From assembly GCF_010731695.1 (NCBI RefSeq), contig NZ_AP022586.1, positions 3,224,001 through 3,288,000 of the forward strand: 64,000 nucleotides of DNA, given 5' to 3'. Positions 9,036 to 18,679 of this stretch are shown one piece after another (position 1 is the stretch's first letter; every line of letters starts with the position of its first letter). A program made the position numbers and the translations under genes. The stretch is from Mycolicibacterium litorale. GTDB taxonomy: Bacteria > Actinomycetota > Actinomycetes > Mycobacteriales > Mycobacteriaceae. Below the pieces are notes generated by a model. That model saw only the letters and a list, made by a program, of their open reading frames with translations, was not told the DNA's origin and did not search any database.

Positions 9036-10222
9036 GCACTCCTCCGCTGCTGACCGCCGACCGCGAGCTGGCCCTGCTGCGCGAGCTCATCCAGGCGGCC
9101 TCCAGCGGTCCGGGGGTGGAACCGCTGGCCGCCGCGGCCGCGCGCATGATCACCGCGGCCACCGGCACCGACGTCTGCTTCGTACACGTGCTCGACGACT
9201 CCGACCGGTCGCTGACGCTGGCCGGCGCCACCCCGCCGTTCGACCGCGAGATCGGCAAGATCCGGCTGCCGCTGGGTCAGGGCATCTCCGGCTGGGTGGC
9301 CAGCCACCGCGAGCCGGTGGTGATCAGCCACGACAAGGAGTCCGACCCCCGCTACATGCCGTTCCAGTCGTTGCGCGGCAGGGACTTCACGTCGATGGTG
9401 TCGGTGCCGATGCAGACCGACCCCGGAGGCCTGGTCGGCGTGCTCAACGTGCACACCGTCGAGCGCCGCCAGTTCTCGGCCCGCGACGTCGAACTGCTCC
9501 TCGTGATCGGCCGGCTCATCGCGGGCGCACTGCACCAGGCCCGGCTGCACCGGCAACTGGTCGCCCGCGAGCGCGCGCACGAGAACTTCGTCGAGCAGGT
9601 GATCGAGGCGCAGGAGATCGAGCGCAGGCGGCTGGCCGGCGACATCCACGACGGCATCTCCCAGCGGCTGGTGACGCTGTCCTATCGCCTCGACGCCGCG
9701 GTCCGCACGATCGACGATCCGGAGATGGTGGCCGAACAGCTCGCCAAGGCCCGCGAACTCGTCGCGCTCACCCTCGGCGAGGCGCGCGCCGCGATCAGTG
9801 GGCTGCGGCCGCCGGTGCTCGACGATCTGGGCCTGGCGGGCGGGCTGGCCAGCCTGGCGCGGTCGATCCCGCAGGTGGACATCGAGGTCGACCTGGCCGA
9901 GCGCCGGCTGCCCGACCACATCGAGTTGGCGCTGTACCGCATCGCCCAGGAGTGTCTGCAGAACGTCGTCAAACACGCGCGCGCCGCGACCGCCCGGCTG
10001 ACATTCAGCGTGTCCGACGATGTCGCGCGGCTCGAGATCATCGACGACGGCGTGGGTTTCGACACGTTCGAACACCCGCTCGGCGGGGACGAGATGGGCG
10101 GCTACGGGCTGCTGTCGATGGCCGAACGCGCCGAGATCGTGGGCGGCCGCCTCAACATCCGGTCGCGGCCTGGCGCGGGTACCGCGGTGACGGCGACGAT
10201 CCCGCTGCCGTCGCCGGCCTAG
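9032..10222 (+). CDS. GAF-domain sensor histidine kinase (HisKA_3 type)
   Basis: A 396-residue cytosolic kinase without membrane segments. A GAF domain spans roughly residues 18-165 (GQGISGWVASHREPVVIS, SMVSVPM). It is followed by a HisKA_3 dimerisation helix with the phospho-accepting H206 in GDIHDGISQRL. The HATPase domain has the N box (AQECLQNVVKHARA), the G1 box DDGVGF and the GGYGLLSMAERA segment. This resembles the single-GAF relatives of DevS/NarX-type kinases. Its partner is the preceding regulator. The ligand of the GAF domain is unknown. The 3' end overlaps the convergent MarR gene by four bases. Confidence 0.92.
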   Translation: MSTPPLLTADRELALLRELIQAASSGPGVEPLAAAAARMITAATGTDVCFVHVLDDSDRSLTLAGATPPFDREIGKIRLPLGQGISGWVASHREPVVISHDKESDPRYMPFQSLRGRDFTSMVSVPMQTDPGGLVGVLNVHTVERRQFSARDVELLLVIGRLIAGALHQARLHRQLVARERAHENFVEQVIEAQEIERRRLAGDIHDGISQRLVTLSYRLDAAVRTIDDPEMVAEQLAKARELVALTLGEARAAISGLRPPVLDDLGLAGGLASLARSIPQVDIEVDLAERRLPDHIELALYRIAQECLQNVVKHARAATARLTFSVSDDVARLEIIDDGVGFDTFEHPLGGDEMGGYGLLSMAERAEIVGGRLNIRSRPGAGTAVTATIPLPSPA

Positions 10223-10722
10223 AAATCCCCGGCGTGCCGCCGCAGCGTCTCGATCGAGTCGGCCAGTGCGCGCGACTCGTCGGCGGACATTCCGATGTCG
10301 GCGAACACCTCGTTGTTGAGGGTGACGGTGGCGTCCTCGACGGTCGAGCGGCCGAGTTCGGTGATCCGCACCAGCGTGGTGCGGCCGTCGGTGGGGTGCG
10401 GTATGCGTTCCACAAGACCGCCGGCCTCGAGCCGCCGGATCGCGTGCGTGACGCTGGTGACGTGCACCTGTAGCCGGTCGGAGGCTTTCGTGATCGGCAG
10501 CGCGCCCGAGCGGCTGAAGGCCAGCAGCCGCAGCAGCTCGAATCGGGAGAAGCTCAGATCGTATGGGCGCAACGCGTTCTCGACGCGCGCCAGCAGGATC
10601 TGGTGGGCTCGCATGACGGAGGTGACGGCGACCATGCCGTCGGCCACCTCACCCCAGCCGGCGGATTCCCAGTTGGCGCGGGCCAGCGCGATCGGATCAT
10701 GCGGATCGGTCCCGTCGCTCAC
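10219..10722 (-). CDS. MarR-family transcriptional regulator
   Basis: A 167-residue winged-helix regulator. The GTG start at 10722 gives MSDGTDPHDPIALARANWESAG. The helix-turn-helix and wing are in LPITKASDRLQVHVTSVTHAIRRLEAGGLVERIPHPTDGRTTLVRITELG. It is the orthologue, by position, of Rv0737, immediately downstream of rslA and 25 bases from it. It is probably part of the sigL transcript. The effector ligand and targets are unknown. Confidence 0.9.
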   Translation of the reverse strand: MSDGTDPHDPIALARANWESAGWGEVADGMVAVTSVMRAHQILLARVENALRPYDLSFSRFELLRLLAFSRSGALPITKASDRLQVHVTSVTHAIRRLEAGGLVERIPHPTDGRTTLVRITELGRSTVEDATVTLNNEVFADIGMSADESRALADSIETLRRHAGDF

Positions 10723-10747
10723 CGGACTTTCATACCATTGCCGGCAC

Positions 10748-11464
10748 TCAGAGCCGCTTCTCGAGCAGGACCTCCCGGGTGTCGGCGGAGACGAGTTGCA
10801 CCGCAGCGATCTCGTCGCGCCGCATCTCGGTGTTGCCGCTCGGCAGCGCGGTCGCCCCCGCCAGCCCCAGCCACGTCGCGATCTCGGACTGGCTGCCGTC
10901 GCGGCCGACCACCACCATGCCGAGTCGGCTGGGCGGCGTGCCCGGCCCGCCGCCGGACCATTGGCCGTACGTGCAGGCCATGTCGATGCGGGTGCCCCAC
11001 CCGAAATCGGACAGGCTGACGGTGGCGCTGAACGGTGTCGGCGCGAGCTTGGTCATCTCGTAGGTGGCGGCGGTGACCTCCGGGGTCCCGGTCTGCAGGC
11101 CGATCGCGCCGGGGCGGATCGCGATGACCAGGCCGACGGCCAGCAGCGCGGCGGCCAGACCCACCGCCGCAGAGGTCAGCCACCGCGACCGGCGCCTGCG
11201 CCATTTGACCTTGTCGAGCACCGACTGCAGCACCTCGGGCCGCAGCGGCGGCTCGTCGGACTGATCCTCGTCGAGTTCGCGGACCTCGTCGGCGTCGAGC
11301 ATCGCCAGCAGCGCGGGCACCCCGCTGAGCTCGGCGACCGCCGCCCGGCACCGGGCGCAGGTCTGCATGTGCGCCTCGAATTCGCGCCTGTCGGCGCTGG
11401 ACAGCGATCCCAGCACGTAGGCGGCATCCCATTGGAGGTAGGGATCGCCAAGGGCCTCGATCAT
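10748..11464 (-). CDS. rslA: Anti-sigma factor RslA (zinc-finger, membrane-anchored)
   Basis: A 238-residue anti-sigma factor for SigL. The cytosolic N terminus has the zinc-binding anti-sigma motif H32-x3-C36-x2-C39 (EAHMQTCARC). One transmembrane helix spans about residues 95-116, and the C-terminal domain would be outside the membrane. Its ATG overlaps the sigL stop (ATGA), the usual coupling of an ECF sigma factor to its inhibitor. Position and order match Rv0736. In M. tuberculosis, oxidation of the zinc site releases SigL; the same Cys ligands are present here. Confidence 0.92.
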   Translation of the reverse strand: MIEALGDPYLQWDAAYVLGSLSSADRREFEAHMQTCARCRAAVAELSGVPALLAMLDADEVRELDEDQSDEPPLRPEVLQSVLDKVKWRRRRSRWLTSAAVGLAAALLAVGLVIAIRPGAIGLQTGTPEVTAATYEMTKLAPTPFSATVSLSDFGWGTRIDMACTYGQWSGGGPGTPPSRLGMVVVGRDGSQSEIATWLGLAGATALPSGNTEMRRDEIAAVQLVSADTREVLLEKRL

Positions 11465-11961
11465 CGCGTCACCCCCATCTCCTGCAGATTCAGTCGCAGC
11501 GCGCGCACGGCGTAGTGCAGCCGCGACTTCACGGTCCCCTCCGGCACTCCGAGTTCGTCGGCGATCTGTCCCGTCGTCCAGCCCTGGTAGTAGGCGCGCC
11601 GCACGACCGCCCGGTGGTCCTCGGACAGCTGGGCCAGGGCCGACCCGATCAGCATGCGGTCCAGCGCGGAGTCCACTTTGTCGGCTTCGACGGGTTGCGC
11701 CACCGACTCGACGTCCGGGGTGCCGGCTTCCCTGCGGTAGCGGGCGCTGCGCCGTTCGTCGATGACCAGGTTGCGCGCGACGGTGAAGAGCCAGGCCCGT
11801 GCCGACCCGTCCGGGCGGTGGCGCCAGGCGCGCAGCAACGTCTCCTGGACGACGTCTTCCGCGCTGGCGGAATCACCGGTCAGTCTCAGCGCGTACCGCC
11901 ACAGCGCAACGGCGTGCTCGTCGTAGAGCACGCGCATCATCGTGGCTTCTGGATCGTCCAT
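11461..11961 (-). CDS. sigL: ECF RNA polymerase sigma factor SigL
   Basis: A 166-residue group 4 sigma factor. Region 2 is VALWRYALRLTGDSASAEDVVQETLLRAWRH and region 4 is LSEDHRAVVRRAYYQGWTTGQIADELGVPEGTVKSRLHYAV. I chose ATG 11961 over GTG 11967 because GGAGGG sits six bases before the ATG but runs directly into the GTG. The gene lies between mapA and rslA as in M. tuberculosis (Rv0735). A SigL-type promoter (GAACC, 16-base spacer, CGTGTA) lies just upstream, which suggests autoregulation. Confidence 0.94.
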   Translation of the reverse strand: MDDPEATMMRVLYDEHAVALWRYALRLTGDSASAEDVVQETLLRAWRHRPDGSARAWLFTVARNLVIDERRSARYRREAGTPDVESVAQPVEADKVDSALDRMLIGSALAQLSEDHRAVVRRAYYQGWTTGQIADELGVPEGTVKSRLHYAVRALRLNLQEMGVTR

Positions 11962-11978
11962 CCGCACCCTCCGTCAGG

Positions 11979-12006
11979 TACACGACGACGGCGGCGTTTT
12001 GGTTCG
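11979..12006 (-). promoter_or_regulatory. Predicted SigL-dependent promoter of sigL
   Basis: Reading the minus strand: -35 CGAACC at 12006-12001, a 16-base spacer, -10 CGTGTA at 11984-11979. The GAACC/CGT pairing is the ECF pattern reported for SigL promoters in M. tuberculosis. Initiation near 11972 would leave a leader of about ten bases holding the GGAGGG ribosome site. Confidence 0.65.
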
Positions 12007-12019
12007 ATTGCCTCGCGCG

Positions 12020-12823
12020 TCAGTCCGCAGGGAGCGTCAGGATGCGCGGACCGTCCTCGGTGACCGCCACGGTGTGCTCCCAGTGTGCCGCCCGCGAACC
12101 GTCCGCGGTGACCACGGTCCATTCGTCCTCGAGCACCACGGTCTTGGTGGTGCCGAGGGTGAGCATCGGCTCGATCGCCAGCACCGAGCCGGAGGCGAGG
12201 TGCGGTCCGCGGCCGGGGGCGCCTTCGTTCGGCAGGAACGGGTCCATGTGCATCTGTCTGCCGATGCCGTGCCCGCCGTAGCCGTCGACGATGCCGAACG
12301 CCCGCTGGTAGCGCGCCTCGGCGGCCCGGGTGCCCTTCTCGATGGCGTGGGAGACGTCGGTCAGGCGGTTACCGGGGACCATGGCGGCGATGCCGGACTC
12401 CATGGATTCTCGGGTGGCCGCCGAGAGCGCCTCGTCGACCGGGATGAGCGCGCCGACACCGAAGGTGATCGCCGAGTCGCCGTGCCAACCGTCGAGGATG
12501 GCGCCGCAGTCGATGGACACCAGGTCGCCGGCGGCCAGCGTCTCGGTGGCCGACGGGATGCCGTGGACGACGCGGTCGTTGACCGAGGAGCAGATGCTGG
12601 CAGGGAACCCGTGGTAGCCGAGGAACGACGGAGTGCCGCCGCCGTCGCGGATGACCGATTCGGCGATGGCGTCGAGGTCCTTGGTGCTGACTCCCGGCGC
12701 GGCGGCTTCGCGGACGGCACCGAGCGCCGCGGCCACCAGCGCGCCGGCCGCGGCCATCGCGTCCAGTTCACCGGGGGTGCGCTGGGCGACGACCTTCTCC
12801 TTACGAAGCCTCAGGCCGGCCAC
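12020..12823 (-). CDS. mapA: Methionine aminopeptidase, type I
   Basis: A 267-residue metalloprotease that removes the initiator Met from nascent proteins. The five metal ligands are recognisable: Asp in SIDCGAIL, Asp in HGDSAITF, His in YGGHGIG, Glu in AIEPMLTLG and Glu in HWEHTVAV. The start is GTG 12823, one base after the adk stop. There is no zinc-finger extension, which makes it the MapA rather than MapB form by comparison with M. tuberculosis Rv0734. It is part of the secY-adk-mapA transcript. Confidence 0.94.
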   Translation of the reverse strand: MAGLRLRKEKVVAQRTPGELDAMAAAGALVAAALGAVREAAAPGVSTKDLDAIAESVIRDGGGTPSFLGYHGFPASICSSVNDRVVHGIPSATETLAAGDLVSIDCGAILDGWHGDSAITFGVGALIPVDEALSAATRESMESGIAAMVPGNRLTDVSHAIEKGTRAAEARYQRAFGIVDGYGGHGIGRQMHMDPFLPNEGAPGRGPHLASGSVLAIEPMLTLGTTKTVVLEDEWTVVTADGSRAAHWEHTVAVTEDGPRILTLPAD

Positions 12824-12824
12824 G

Positions 12825-13370
12825 TCACTTACCGAGTGCCTGCAACGCCCGGGCGAACACCTCGTCCATGGAGCCGACGGCGTCGACCGTCTTGAGTTCG
12901 TCGCGGTAGTGGTCGAGCAGCGGGGCGGTCTCGTCCCGGTAGACCTTCATCCGGTTGAGGATGACCTCTTCGGTGTCGTCGGCGCGGCCGCGGCCCTTGA
13001 GGCGGGAGAGCAGCTCGTCCTCGGAGACGCGGAACTCCAGCACCGCGTCGAGGGACAGGTTGCGGGCTTCGAGCATGCCGCCGAGCGCCTCGGCCTGCTC
13101 GACCGAGCGGGGGTAGCCGTCGAGGATGAAGCCGTCCTTGGCGTCGTCCTGGCCGATGCGGTCCTCGACGAGCGCGTTGGTCAGGCTGCTCGGGACCAGG
13201 TCACCGGCGTCGAGGTAGCGCTTGGCCTCGACGCCGAGTTCGGTCTCGTTCGTGATGTTGTCGCGGAAGAGGTCGCCCGTGGAGATGTGGGGGATGCCGA
13301 GCTTCTCGGCCAGCTTTGCAGCCTGCGTGCCCTTGCCGGCTCCCGGCGGTCCGAGTAGAACGATCCTCAC
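12825..13370 (-). CDS. adk: Adenylate kinase
   Basis: A 181-residue nucleoside monophosphate kinase that interconverts ATP+AMP and 2 ADP. The P loop is [10 protein letters not shown] at the N terminus. [10 protein letters not shown] binds [13 protein letters not shown] is the family signature, and [11 protein letters not shown] lies in a short lid. It is the short form without a zinc-binding lid, the same length as the M. tuberculosis enzyme (181). The GTG start overlaps the secY stop (GTGA). Confidence 0.96.
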   Translation of the reverse strand: MRIVLLGPPGAGKGTQAAKLAEKLGIPHISTGDLFRDNITNETELGVEAKRYLDAGDLVPSSLTNALVEDRIGQDDAKDGFILDGYPRSVEQAEALGGMLEARNLSLDAVLEFRVSEDELLSRLKGRGRADDTEEVILNRMKVYRDETAPLLDHYRDELKTVDAVGSMDEVFARALQALGK

Positions 13371-14692
13371 TTCAGGAACCCTTCGTAGTTGCGCTGCATC
13401 AGCTGGCTTTCGATCTGCTTCACGGTATCCAGACCCACGCCGATCATGATCAGCACCCCGACGCCGCCGAAGGGGAGGTTCTGTACGGGGCCGTTGCTGC
13501 CGACACTGAGGAACAGGTTCGGAATCACGGCGATGACACCCAGGTAAATCGAGCCGGGCAGCGTGATCCGGCTCAGCACGTAGCGGAGGTAGTCGGCGGT
13601 CGGCTTACCCGGGCGGATGCCCGGGATGAACCCGCCGAACTTCTTCATCTCGTCGGCACGCTCGTCCGGGTTGAACGTGATCGACACGTAGAAGTACGTG
13701 AAGAAGATGATCAGCGCGAAGTAGATCCCGATGTACCAGGGGCTGCTCGGGTCGGTCAGGTACTCCGCGACGAAGCGGTCCCACCAGCCGGTGCCCGGGT
13801 TCGAGCTGCCGCTCTGGATCAGCTGCGTGATCAGGTGCGGAATGTAGATCAGCGACGAGGCGAAGATGACCGGGATGACGCCGGCCTGGTTGACCTTGAG
13901 CGGCAGATAGGTCGAGGTGCCGCCGTACATGCGGCGGCCGACCATGCGCTTGGCGTACTGCACCGGGATGCGGCGCTGACCCTGCTCGACGAAGACGACG
14001 CCGATGATGATGATCAGCGCGCCCGCGCACACGGCGGTGAACACCAGGCCGCCGCGGCTGTCCAGGATCGACTTGCCCTCACCGGGCATGGCCGCGGCGA
14101 TGCTCGCGAAGATGATCAGCGACATGCCGTTGCCGATGCCGCGTTCGGTGACCAGCTCACCCATCCACATGACCAGCGTGGCGCCTGCGGTCATCACCAG
14201 CACGATGACCAGTAGCGAGAAGATCGCCTGGTCGTCGATGATGTCGAGGGCGCATCCCTGCAGCAGACCGCCGTTGGCGGCCAGCGCCACGATGCTGGTG
14301 GACTGCAGGATGGCCAGCGCGACCGCCAGGTACCGCGTGTACTGCGTCATCTTGGACTGGCCGGCCTGGCCCTCCTTGCGGAGCTGTTCGAACCGCGGGA
14401 TCACCACGGTCAGCAGCTGCACGATGATGCTCGCGGTGATGTAGGGCATGACGCCCACCGCGAACACCGACAGCTGGAGCAGCGCACCGCCGGAGAACAG
14501 GTTGATCAGCGAATAGATCTGACCCGATTCGCCACCGCTGACCTGGGCGATGCACTCCTGCACGTTGGGGTAGTTCACCCCGGGGGACGGCAGCGACGCG
14601 CCGACCCGGTAGAGCAGGACCACGCCCAGCGTGAACAGGATCTTGCGCCTCAGGTCGGCCGTCCGCAGCGACGAGATGAAAGCCGAAAGCAC
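13367..14692 (-). CDS. secY: Preprotein translocase subunit SecY
   Basis: The 441-residue channel-forming subunit of the Sec translocase, with ten predicted transmembrane helices. The start is GTG 14692 (residues [17 protein letters not shown] follow) because AGGAGG lies five bases upstream, and because the resulting length equals the 441 residues of Rv0732. A longer in-frame reading to 14749 has no family support. Landmarks: [39 protein letters not shown] and [24 protein letters not shown]. It is the first gene of secY-adk-mapA-sigL. Confidence 0.96.
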   Translation of the reverse strand: MLSAFISSLRTADLRRKILFTLGVVLLYRVGASLPSPGVNYPNVQECIAQVSGGESGQIYSLINLFSGGALLQLSVFAVGVMPYITASIIVQLLTVVIPRFEQLRKEGQAGQSKMTQYTRYLAVALAILQSTSIVALAANGGLLQGCALDIIDDQAIFSLLVIVLVMTAGATLVMWMGELVTERGIGNGMSLIIFASIAAAMPGEGKSILDSRGGLVFTAVCAGALIIIIGVVFVEQGQRRIPVQYAKRMVGRRMYGGTSTYLPLKVNQAGVIPVIFASSLIYIPHLITQLIQSGSSNPGTGWWDRFVAEYLTDPSSPWYIGIYFALIIFFTYFYVSITFNPDERADEMKKFGGFIPGIRPGKPTADYLRYVLSRITLPGSIYLGVIAVIPNLFLSVGSNGPVQNLPFGGVGVLIMIGVGLDTVKQIESQLMQRNYEGFLK

Positions 14693-14910
14693 TCTTTCCT
14701 CCTGCGCAGCCGACCTCTTGAGCGCGGCGTGCCAAATGGGGCTGGACAAACCAGCGTCATGGTCAAGTCACACGCACCGTCTCGCACAGACAATTCGCCT
14801 GCTCGTGGCGCGCGTCAAACAGTCTACGAGAGTAACAGTTGCCACCCGTGACCCCCGCATCGCTGCGCGGTCGCAGATTGCCTCCAGGAACGAAGCGTAC
14901 AGTCGGCGCA

Positions 14911-14927
14911 AGCTGGTTATCCCAGCT
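14911..14927. promoter_or_regulatory. Inverted repeat in the secY/methyltransferase intergenic region
   Basis: AGCTGG, TTATC, CCAGCT, followed by an AT-rich stretch (TAATTAAATG). The region 14693-14967 is a 275-base divergent spacer holding promoters for secY (minus) and the methyltransferase cluster (plus). The repeat lies about 40 bases before the first methyltransferase start and could be an operator. I found no convincing -35/-10 pair for secY. Confidence 0.35.
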
Positions 14928-14967
14928 AATTAAATGACTGTGGGCTATTGGGACAAGGGGTCAATCG

Positions 14968-15894
14968 ATGGCACGTACCGACAACGACACGTGGGATCTG
15001 GCGTCGAGCGTCGGCGCCACCGCCACCATGGTGGCCGCCGCCCGCGCCGTGGCCTCCCGCCAGCCGGATGCAGTGATCGACGATCCGTTCGCCGAACCGC
15101 TGGTGCGCGCGGTCGGTGTCGACTTCTTCACCCGGCTGGCCACCGGCGACATCAAGGCCACCGACCTCGACCCCGACGCCTCCGGCGGCGCGGGCAACAT
15201 GGATCGCTTCGCCGACGGCATGGCGGCCCGCACCCGGTTCTTCGACGACTTCTTCTCCGACGCCGCCGACGCCGGGGTCCGCCAGGCGGTCATCCTGGCC
15301 TCCGGGCTGGACTCCCGCGCCTACCGGCTGCCGTGGCCCGCGGGCACCGTGGTGTTCGAGATCGACCAGCCCGACGTCATCACGTTCAAGACCGACACCC
15401 TGGCCCGGCTCGGCGCACAGCCGACGGCCGACCGGCGGACGGTTCCGGTGGATCTGCGCGACGACTGGATCAGTGCGCTGGAGGCCGCCGGGTTCGACCG
15501 AGCGAAGCCGACCGCGTGGATCGCCGAGGGCCTCTTCGGCTACCTGCCGCCCGAGGCGCAGGACCGGCTGCTCGACCAGATCACCGAGATCAGCCCGGCC
15601 GGTAGCCGGGTGGCCGCCGAGGGCGTGGTGAGTTCACCGGATATGGACGAAGACGAGATCCGCGCACGCATGCAGGCGGTACGCGAGCAATGGCGTCAGT
15701 TCGGGTTCGACCTCGACTTCTCCGAGCTGGTCTACACCGGTGAACGTGCCGAGGTGGCCGAGTACCTGGGCGCCAGGGGTTGGCAGACCGACAGCATCAC
15801 CGCCACCGATCTGCTCGCGAAGTGTGGGCTGCCGTCCACCGAGCACGGCAGCGCCAACTTCGCCGACGTCCGCTACGTGACCGCGGTCAAGTAG
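14968..15894 (+). CDS. Class I SAM-dependent methyltransferase (mycobacterial TIGR00027-type), copy 1
   Basis: A 308-residue member of the leucine carboxyl methyltransferase-like family expanded in mycobacteria (Rv0726c/Rv0731c type). Conserved blocks: [18 protein letters not shown] at the N terminus, [38 protein letters not shown] (SAM-binding glycine loop), [11 protein letters not shown] (acidic residue for SAM ribose) and [16 protein letters not shown]. The ribosome site AAGGGG lies seven bases before ATG 14968. It is the first of four tandem paralogues. Substrates of this family are unknown. Confidence 0.9.
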   Translation: MARTDNDTWDLASSVGATATMVAAARAVASRQPDAVIDDPFAEPLVRAVGVDFFTRLATGDIKATDLDPDASGGAGNMDRFADGMAARTRFFDDFFSDAADAGVRQAVILASGLDSRAYRLPWPAGTVVFEIDQPDVITFKTDTLARLGAQPTADRRTVPVDLRDDWISALEAAGFDRAKPTAWIAEGLFGYLPPEAQDRLLDQITEISPAGSRVAAEGVVSSPDMDEDEIRARMQAVREQWRQFGFDLDFSELVYTGERAEVAEYLGARGWQTDSITATDLLAKCGLPSTEHGSANFADVRYVTAVK

Positions 15895-15903
15895 GAGCGC
15901 GCG

Positions 15904-16803
15904 ATGGCACGCAGCGACGCCGACAGCTGGGACCTGGCGTCGAGCGTGGGCGCCACCGCGACGATGGTCGCGGCGGCCCGCGCCGTGGCGAGCCGGGAGC
16001 CCGACGCGCTGATCGACGATCCGTACGCCGAGCCGCTGGTGCGGGCGGTCGGGGTGGACTACTTCGTCAAACTGCTCGACGGCGAGATCACGCTGGAGCC
16101 GGACAACGAGGCGATGCTGGCGGTGATGACCGACGTCATGGCGGTCCGGACCCGGTTCTTCGACGACTTCTTCCTGTCCTCGGGGACGCGGCAGGCCGTC
16201 ATCCTGGCGTCGGGCCTCGACGCGCGCGCCTACCGGCTGGCGTGGCCGTCGGGCACGGTGGTCTACGAGATCGACCAACCCGAGGTGATCGAGTTCAAGA
16301 CCCGCACGCTGGCGAGCCTGGGCGCCTCCCCCGCCGCGGAGCTGCGCACCGTCGCCGTCGACCTGCGCGACGACTGGCCACGCGTCCTGCAGGACCACGG
16401 ATTCGACCCGTCGGTTCCCACCGCGTGGATCGCCGAGGGGCTGCTGATCTATCTGCCGCCCGACGCGCAGGACCGGTTGTTCGACAACATCACCGCACTC
16501 TCGGCGCCGGGCAGCAGGCTGGCCACCGAATTCCACCCGGATGCCGGGGCGCGGATCGGCGCGAGTTCAGCGCGTATGAGTGAAGAGTGGCGGCGCCACG
16601 GACTCGACCTCGACATGGCCGACCTCTTCTACGACGGTGACCGCAACCCCGTCGTCGACTACCTGCGCGCGCAGGGCTGGGATGTCGACGCGCGCAGCCG
16701 ACCCGACATGTTCGCCCACTACGGGCGCCCCTTCCCCACCGGTGAGGAGGTCGAGGCCTTGCGCCAGTCCCTCGCCGTGACCGCGATCAAGAATCAGGAG
16801 TGA
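15904..16803 (+). CDS. Class I SAM-dependent methyltransferase, copy 2
   Basis: A 299-residue paralogue of the preceding gene, nine bases downstream. Shared blocks: [59 protein letters not shown] and [20 protein letters not shown]. The C-terminal third (from about residue 205) is the most divergent part between copies, which suggests different substrates. Part of a four-gene cotranscribed cluster. Confidence 0.9.
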   Translation: MARSDADSWDLASSVGATATMVAAARAVASREPDALIDDPYAEPLVRAVGVDYFVKLLDGEITLEPDNEAMLAVMTDVMAVRTRFFDDFFLSSGTRQAVILASGLDARAYRLAWPSGTVVYEIDQPEVIEFKTRTLASLGASPAAELRTVAVDLRDDWPRVLQDHGFDPSVPTAWIAEGLLIYLPPDAQDRLFDNITALSAPGSRLATEFHPDAGARIGASSARMSEEWRRHGLDLDMADLFYDGDRNPVVDYLRAQGWDVDARSRPDMFAHYGRPFPTGEEVEALRQSLAVTAIKNQE

Positions 16804-16808
16804 GGCAC

Positions 16809-17732
16809 ATGCCGCGCACAGAAGGTGACACCTGGGATCTGGCGTCCAGCGTGGGCTCGACGGCGACGGGGGTCGCCGCGTCCCGCGCGCTGGCGTCGAA
16901 ACAGCCCGACCCGTTGATCAACGATCCGTACGCCGACCCGCTGGTGAAGGCTGTCGGCCTGGAGCACTGCAACCGGCGCGCCGACGGCGAGATGCACGTC
17001 GAGGGCCACCCGATGCTCGACAACCGGCGGGCCTGTGAACAGATCGCGGTCCGGACGCGGTTCTTCGACGACTTCTTCGCCGCCGCCACCGGAGGTGGCA
17101 ATTCCACCGATGCCTGCGCGGCCGGTATCCGTCAGGCGGTGATCCTGGCATCCGGGCTGGACACCCGCGCCTACCGCCTGGACTGGCCGGCGGGCACCGT
17201 GGTGTTCGAAGTGGATCAGCCCGAGGTGATCGAGTTCAAGACCCGGACGTTGGCCGATCTGGGCGCCTCCCCCGCCGCCGAGCTGCGCACCGTGGGGATC
17301 GATCTGCGCGACGACTGGCCGACGGCGTTGCGCGACAGCGGTTTCGATCCGGGCGTGCCGACGGCGTGGATCGCGGAGGGGCTGTTGATCTACCTGCCGC
17401 CCGAGGCGCAGGACCGCCTGTTCGACAACATCATCGAGCTCTCGGCGCCGGGCAGCCGGATCGCCACCGAGAACATGGACTTCGGCGGTTCGGCCGAGGC
17501 CTGGCTGGACCGGGTCAGCGAGTGGTCGAAGCGCGTGGGCTCTGACATCGATCTGCGGGATCTGTTCTACACCGGCGAGCGCACTCCCGCCGGGGCCTAC
17601 CTGGCCGCGCGCGGATGGGAGACCGCTGTGCGGACCTCCGCGCAGGCGTACGCTGCCAACGGGTTCGAGTATCCCGAGGAGCTCGCCGCCGTGGCCGCCG
17701 ATTCGGGGTATCTCACCGCGATCTTGAAGTGA
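16809..17732 (+). CDS. Class I SAM-dependent methyltransferase, copy 3
   Basis: A 307-residue paralogue. I chose ATG 16809 over GTG 16800 because the ribosome site CAGGAG at 16795-16800 lies eight bases before the ATG but overlaps the GTG. Conserved blocks: [55 protein letters not shown] and [13 protein letters not shown]. It has an insertion near residues 90-105 ([15 protein letters not shown]) that the other copies lack. Confidence 0.9.
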   Translation: MPRTEGDTWDLASSVGSTATGVAASRALASKQPDPLINDPYADPLVKAVGLEHCNRRADGEMHVEGHPMLDNRRACEQIAVRTRFFDDFFAAATGGGNSTDACAAGIRQAVILASGLDTRAYRLDWPAGTVVFEVDQPEVIEFKTRTLADLGASPAAELRTVGIDLRDDWPTALRDSGFDPGVPTAWIAEGLLIYLPPEAQDRLFDNIIELSAPGSRIATENMDFGGSAEAWLDRVSEWSKRVGSDIDLRDLFYTGERTPAGAYLAARGWETAVRTSAQAYAANGFEYPEELAAVAADSGYLTAILK

Positions 17733-17740
17733 GGTAGCCG

Positions 17741-18649
17741 ATGGCCCGCTCCGAGGGCGACAGCTGGGATCTGGCGTCGAGCGTCGGCGCGACGGCCACC
17801 ATGGTGGCGGCGGGCCGTGCGGTCGCCAGCCGCGATCCACGCGGGCTGATCGACGATCCGTTCGCCGCGCCGCTGGTGCGCGCTGTCGGCATCGAATTCT
17901 TCACCAAGGTCGCCGACGGGGACTTCGACTTGACCGCGCTCGATCCCGATACGGCCGTGAGCATGCAGGCCCGCATCGATGAGATGGCGCTGCGCACAAA
18001 GTTTTTCGACGACTACTTCCTGGACTCGACCGCGGCGGGGGTACGTCAGGCGGTGATCCTCGCCTCGGGTCTGGACTCGCGGGCCTACCGGTTGCCGTGG
18101 CCCGCGGGCACCGTGGTCTACGAGATCGACCAGCCGGCGGTGATCGAGTTCAAGACCACGACGCTGGCCGGTATCGGCGCCGAACCGACGGCGCAGCGGC
18201 GGGCGGTCGCGATCGATCTGCGTGAGGACTGGCCGGCCGCGCTGCGGGCGGCCGGCTTCGACGTCGAGGCGCCGACGGCGTGGTGCGCGGAGGGGCTGCT
18301 GATCTATCTGCCGCCCGAGGCCCAGGATCTGTTGTTCGACAACATCACCGCGCTCAGCGCGCCGGACAGCACGGTGGCCACCGAGTACGTGCCGGGCATC
18401 ATGGACTTCGACCCGGAGAGGGCCAGGGCGGCGGCGTCGCAGATGCGCGAGTTCGGGCTGGATCTCGACATGCCGTCGCTGGTCTACCACGGCGAGCGCA
18501 GCCACGTGATGGACTACCTGACGTCGCTGGGCTGGGAGATGACCGGGCTACCGCGGGCGGACCTGTTCGCCAAGCACGGAGTGCCCCTCGTGGAGCACGA
18601 CATGGATCCGCTCGGCGAGATCGTCTACGTCAGCGGCCGGTTCGCATGA
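17741..18649 (+). CDS. Class I SAM-dependent methyltransferase, copy 4
   Basis: A 302-residue paralogue, last of the cluster and eight bases after copy 3. Conserved blocks: [65 protein letters not shown] and [20 protein letters not shown]. It has Trp-Cys (AWCAEGL) where the others have Trp-Ile. It converges on sppA with a 30-base gap; no clear terminator hairpin is visible there. Confidence 0.9.
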   Translation: MARSEGDSWDLASSVGATATMVAAGRAVASRDPRGLIDDPFAAPLVRAVGIEFFTKVADGDFDLTALDPDTAVSMQARIDEMALRTKFFDDYFLDSTAAGVRQAVILASGLDSRAYRLPWPAGTVVYEIDQPAVIEFKTTTLAGIGAEPTAQRRAVAIDLREDWPAALRAAGFDVEAPTAWCAEGLLIYLPPEAQDLLFDNITALSAPDSTVATEYVPGIMDFDPERARAAASQMREFGLDLDMPSLVYHGERSHVMDYLTSLGWEMTGLPRADLFAKHGVPLVEHDMDPLGEIVYVSGRFA

Positions 18650-18679
18650 TCCCCCGGTCGCTTCGCTCCTGCCCGCCGG

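Noticed and set aside
14693..14749. Longer SecY start at 14749
   Set aside because: Residues before the GTG at 14692 are unlike any SecY N terminus, whereas AGGAGG sits five bases before 14692 and the length then equals the M. tuberculosis protein.
14800..14860. Housekeeping promoter for secY around a TAGACT element
   Set aside because: A possible -10 is present on the minus strand, but no acceptable -35 lies 16-18 bases upstream.
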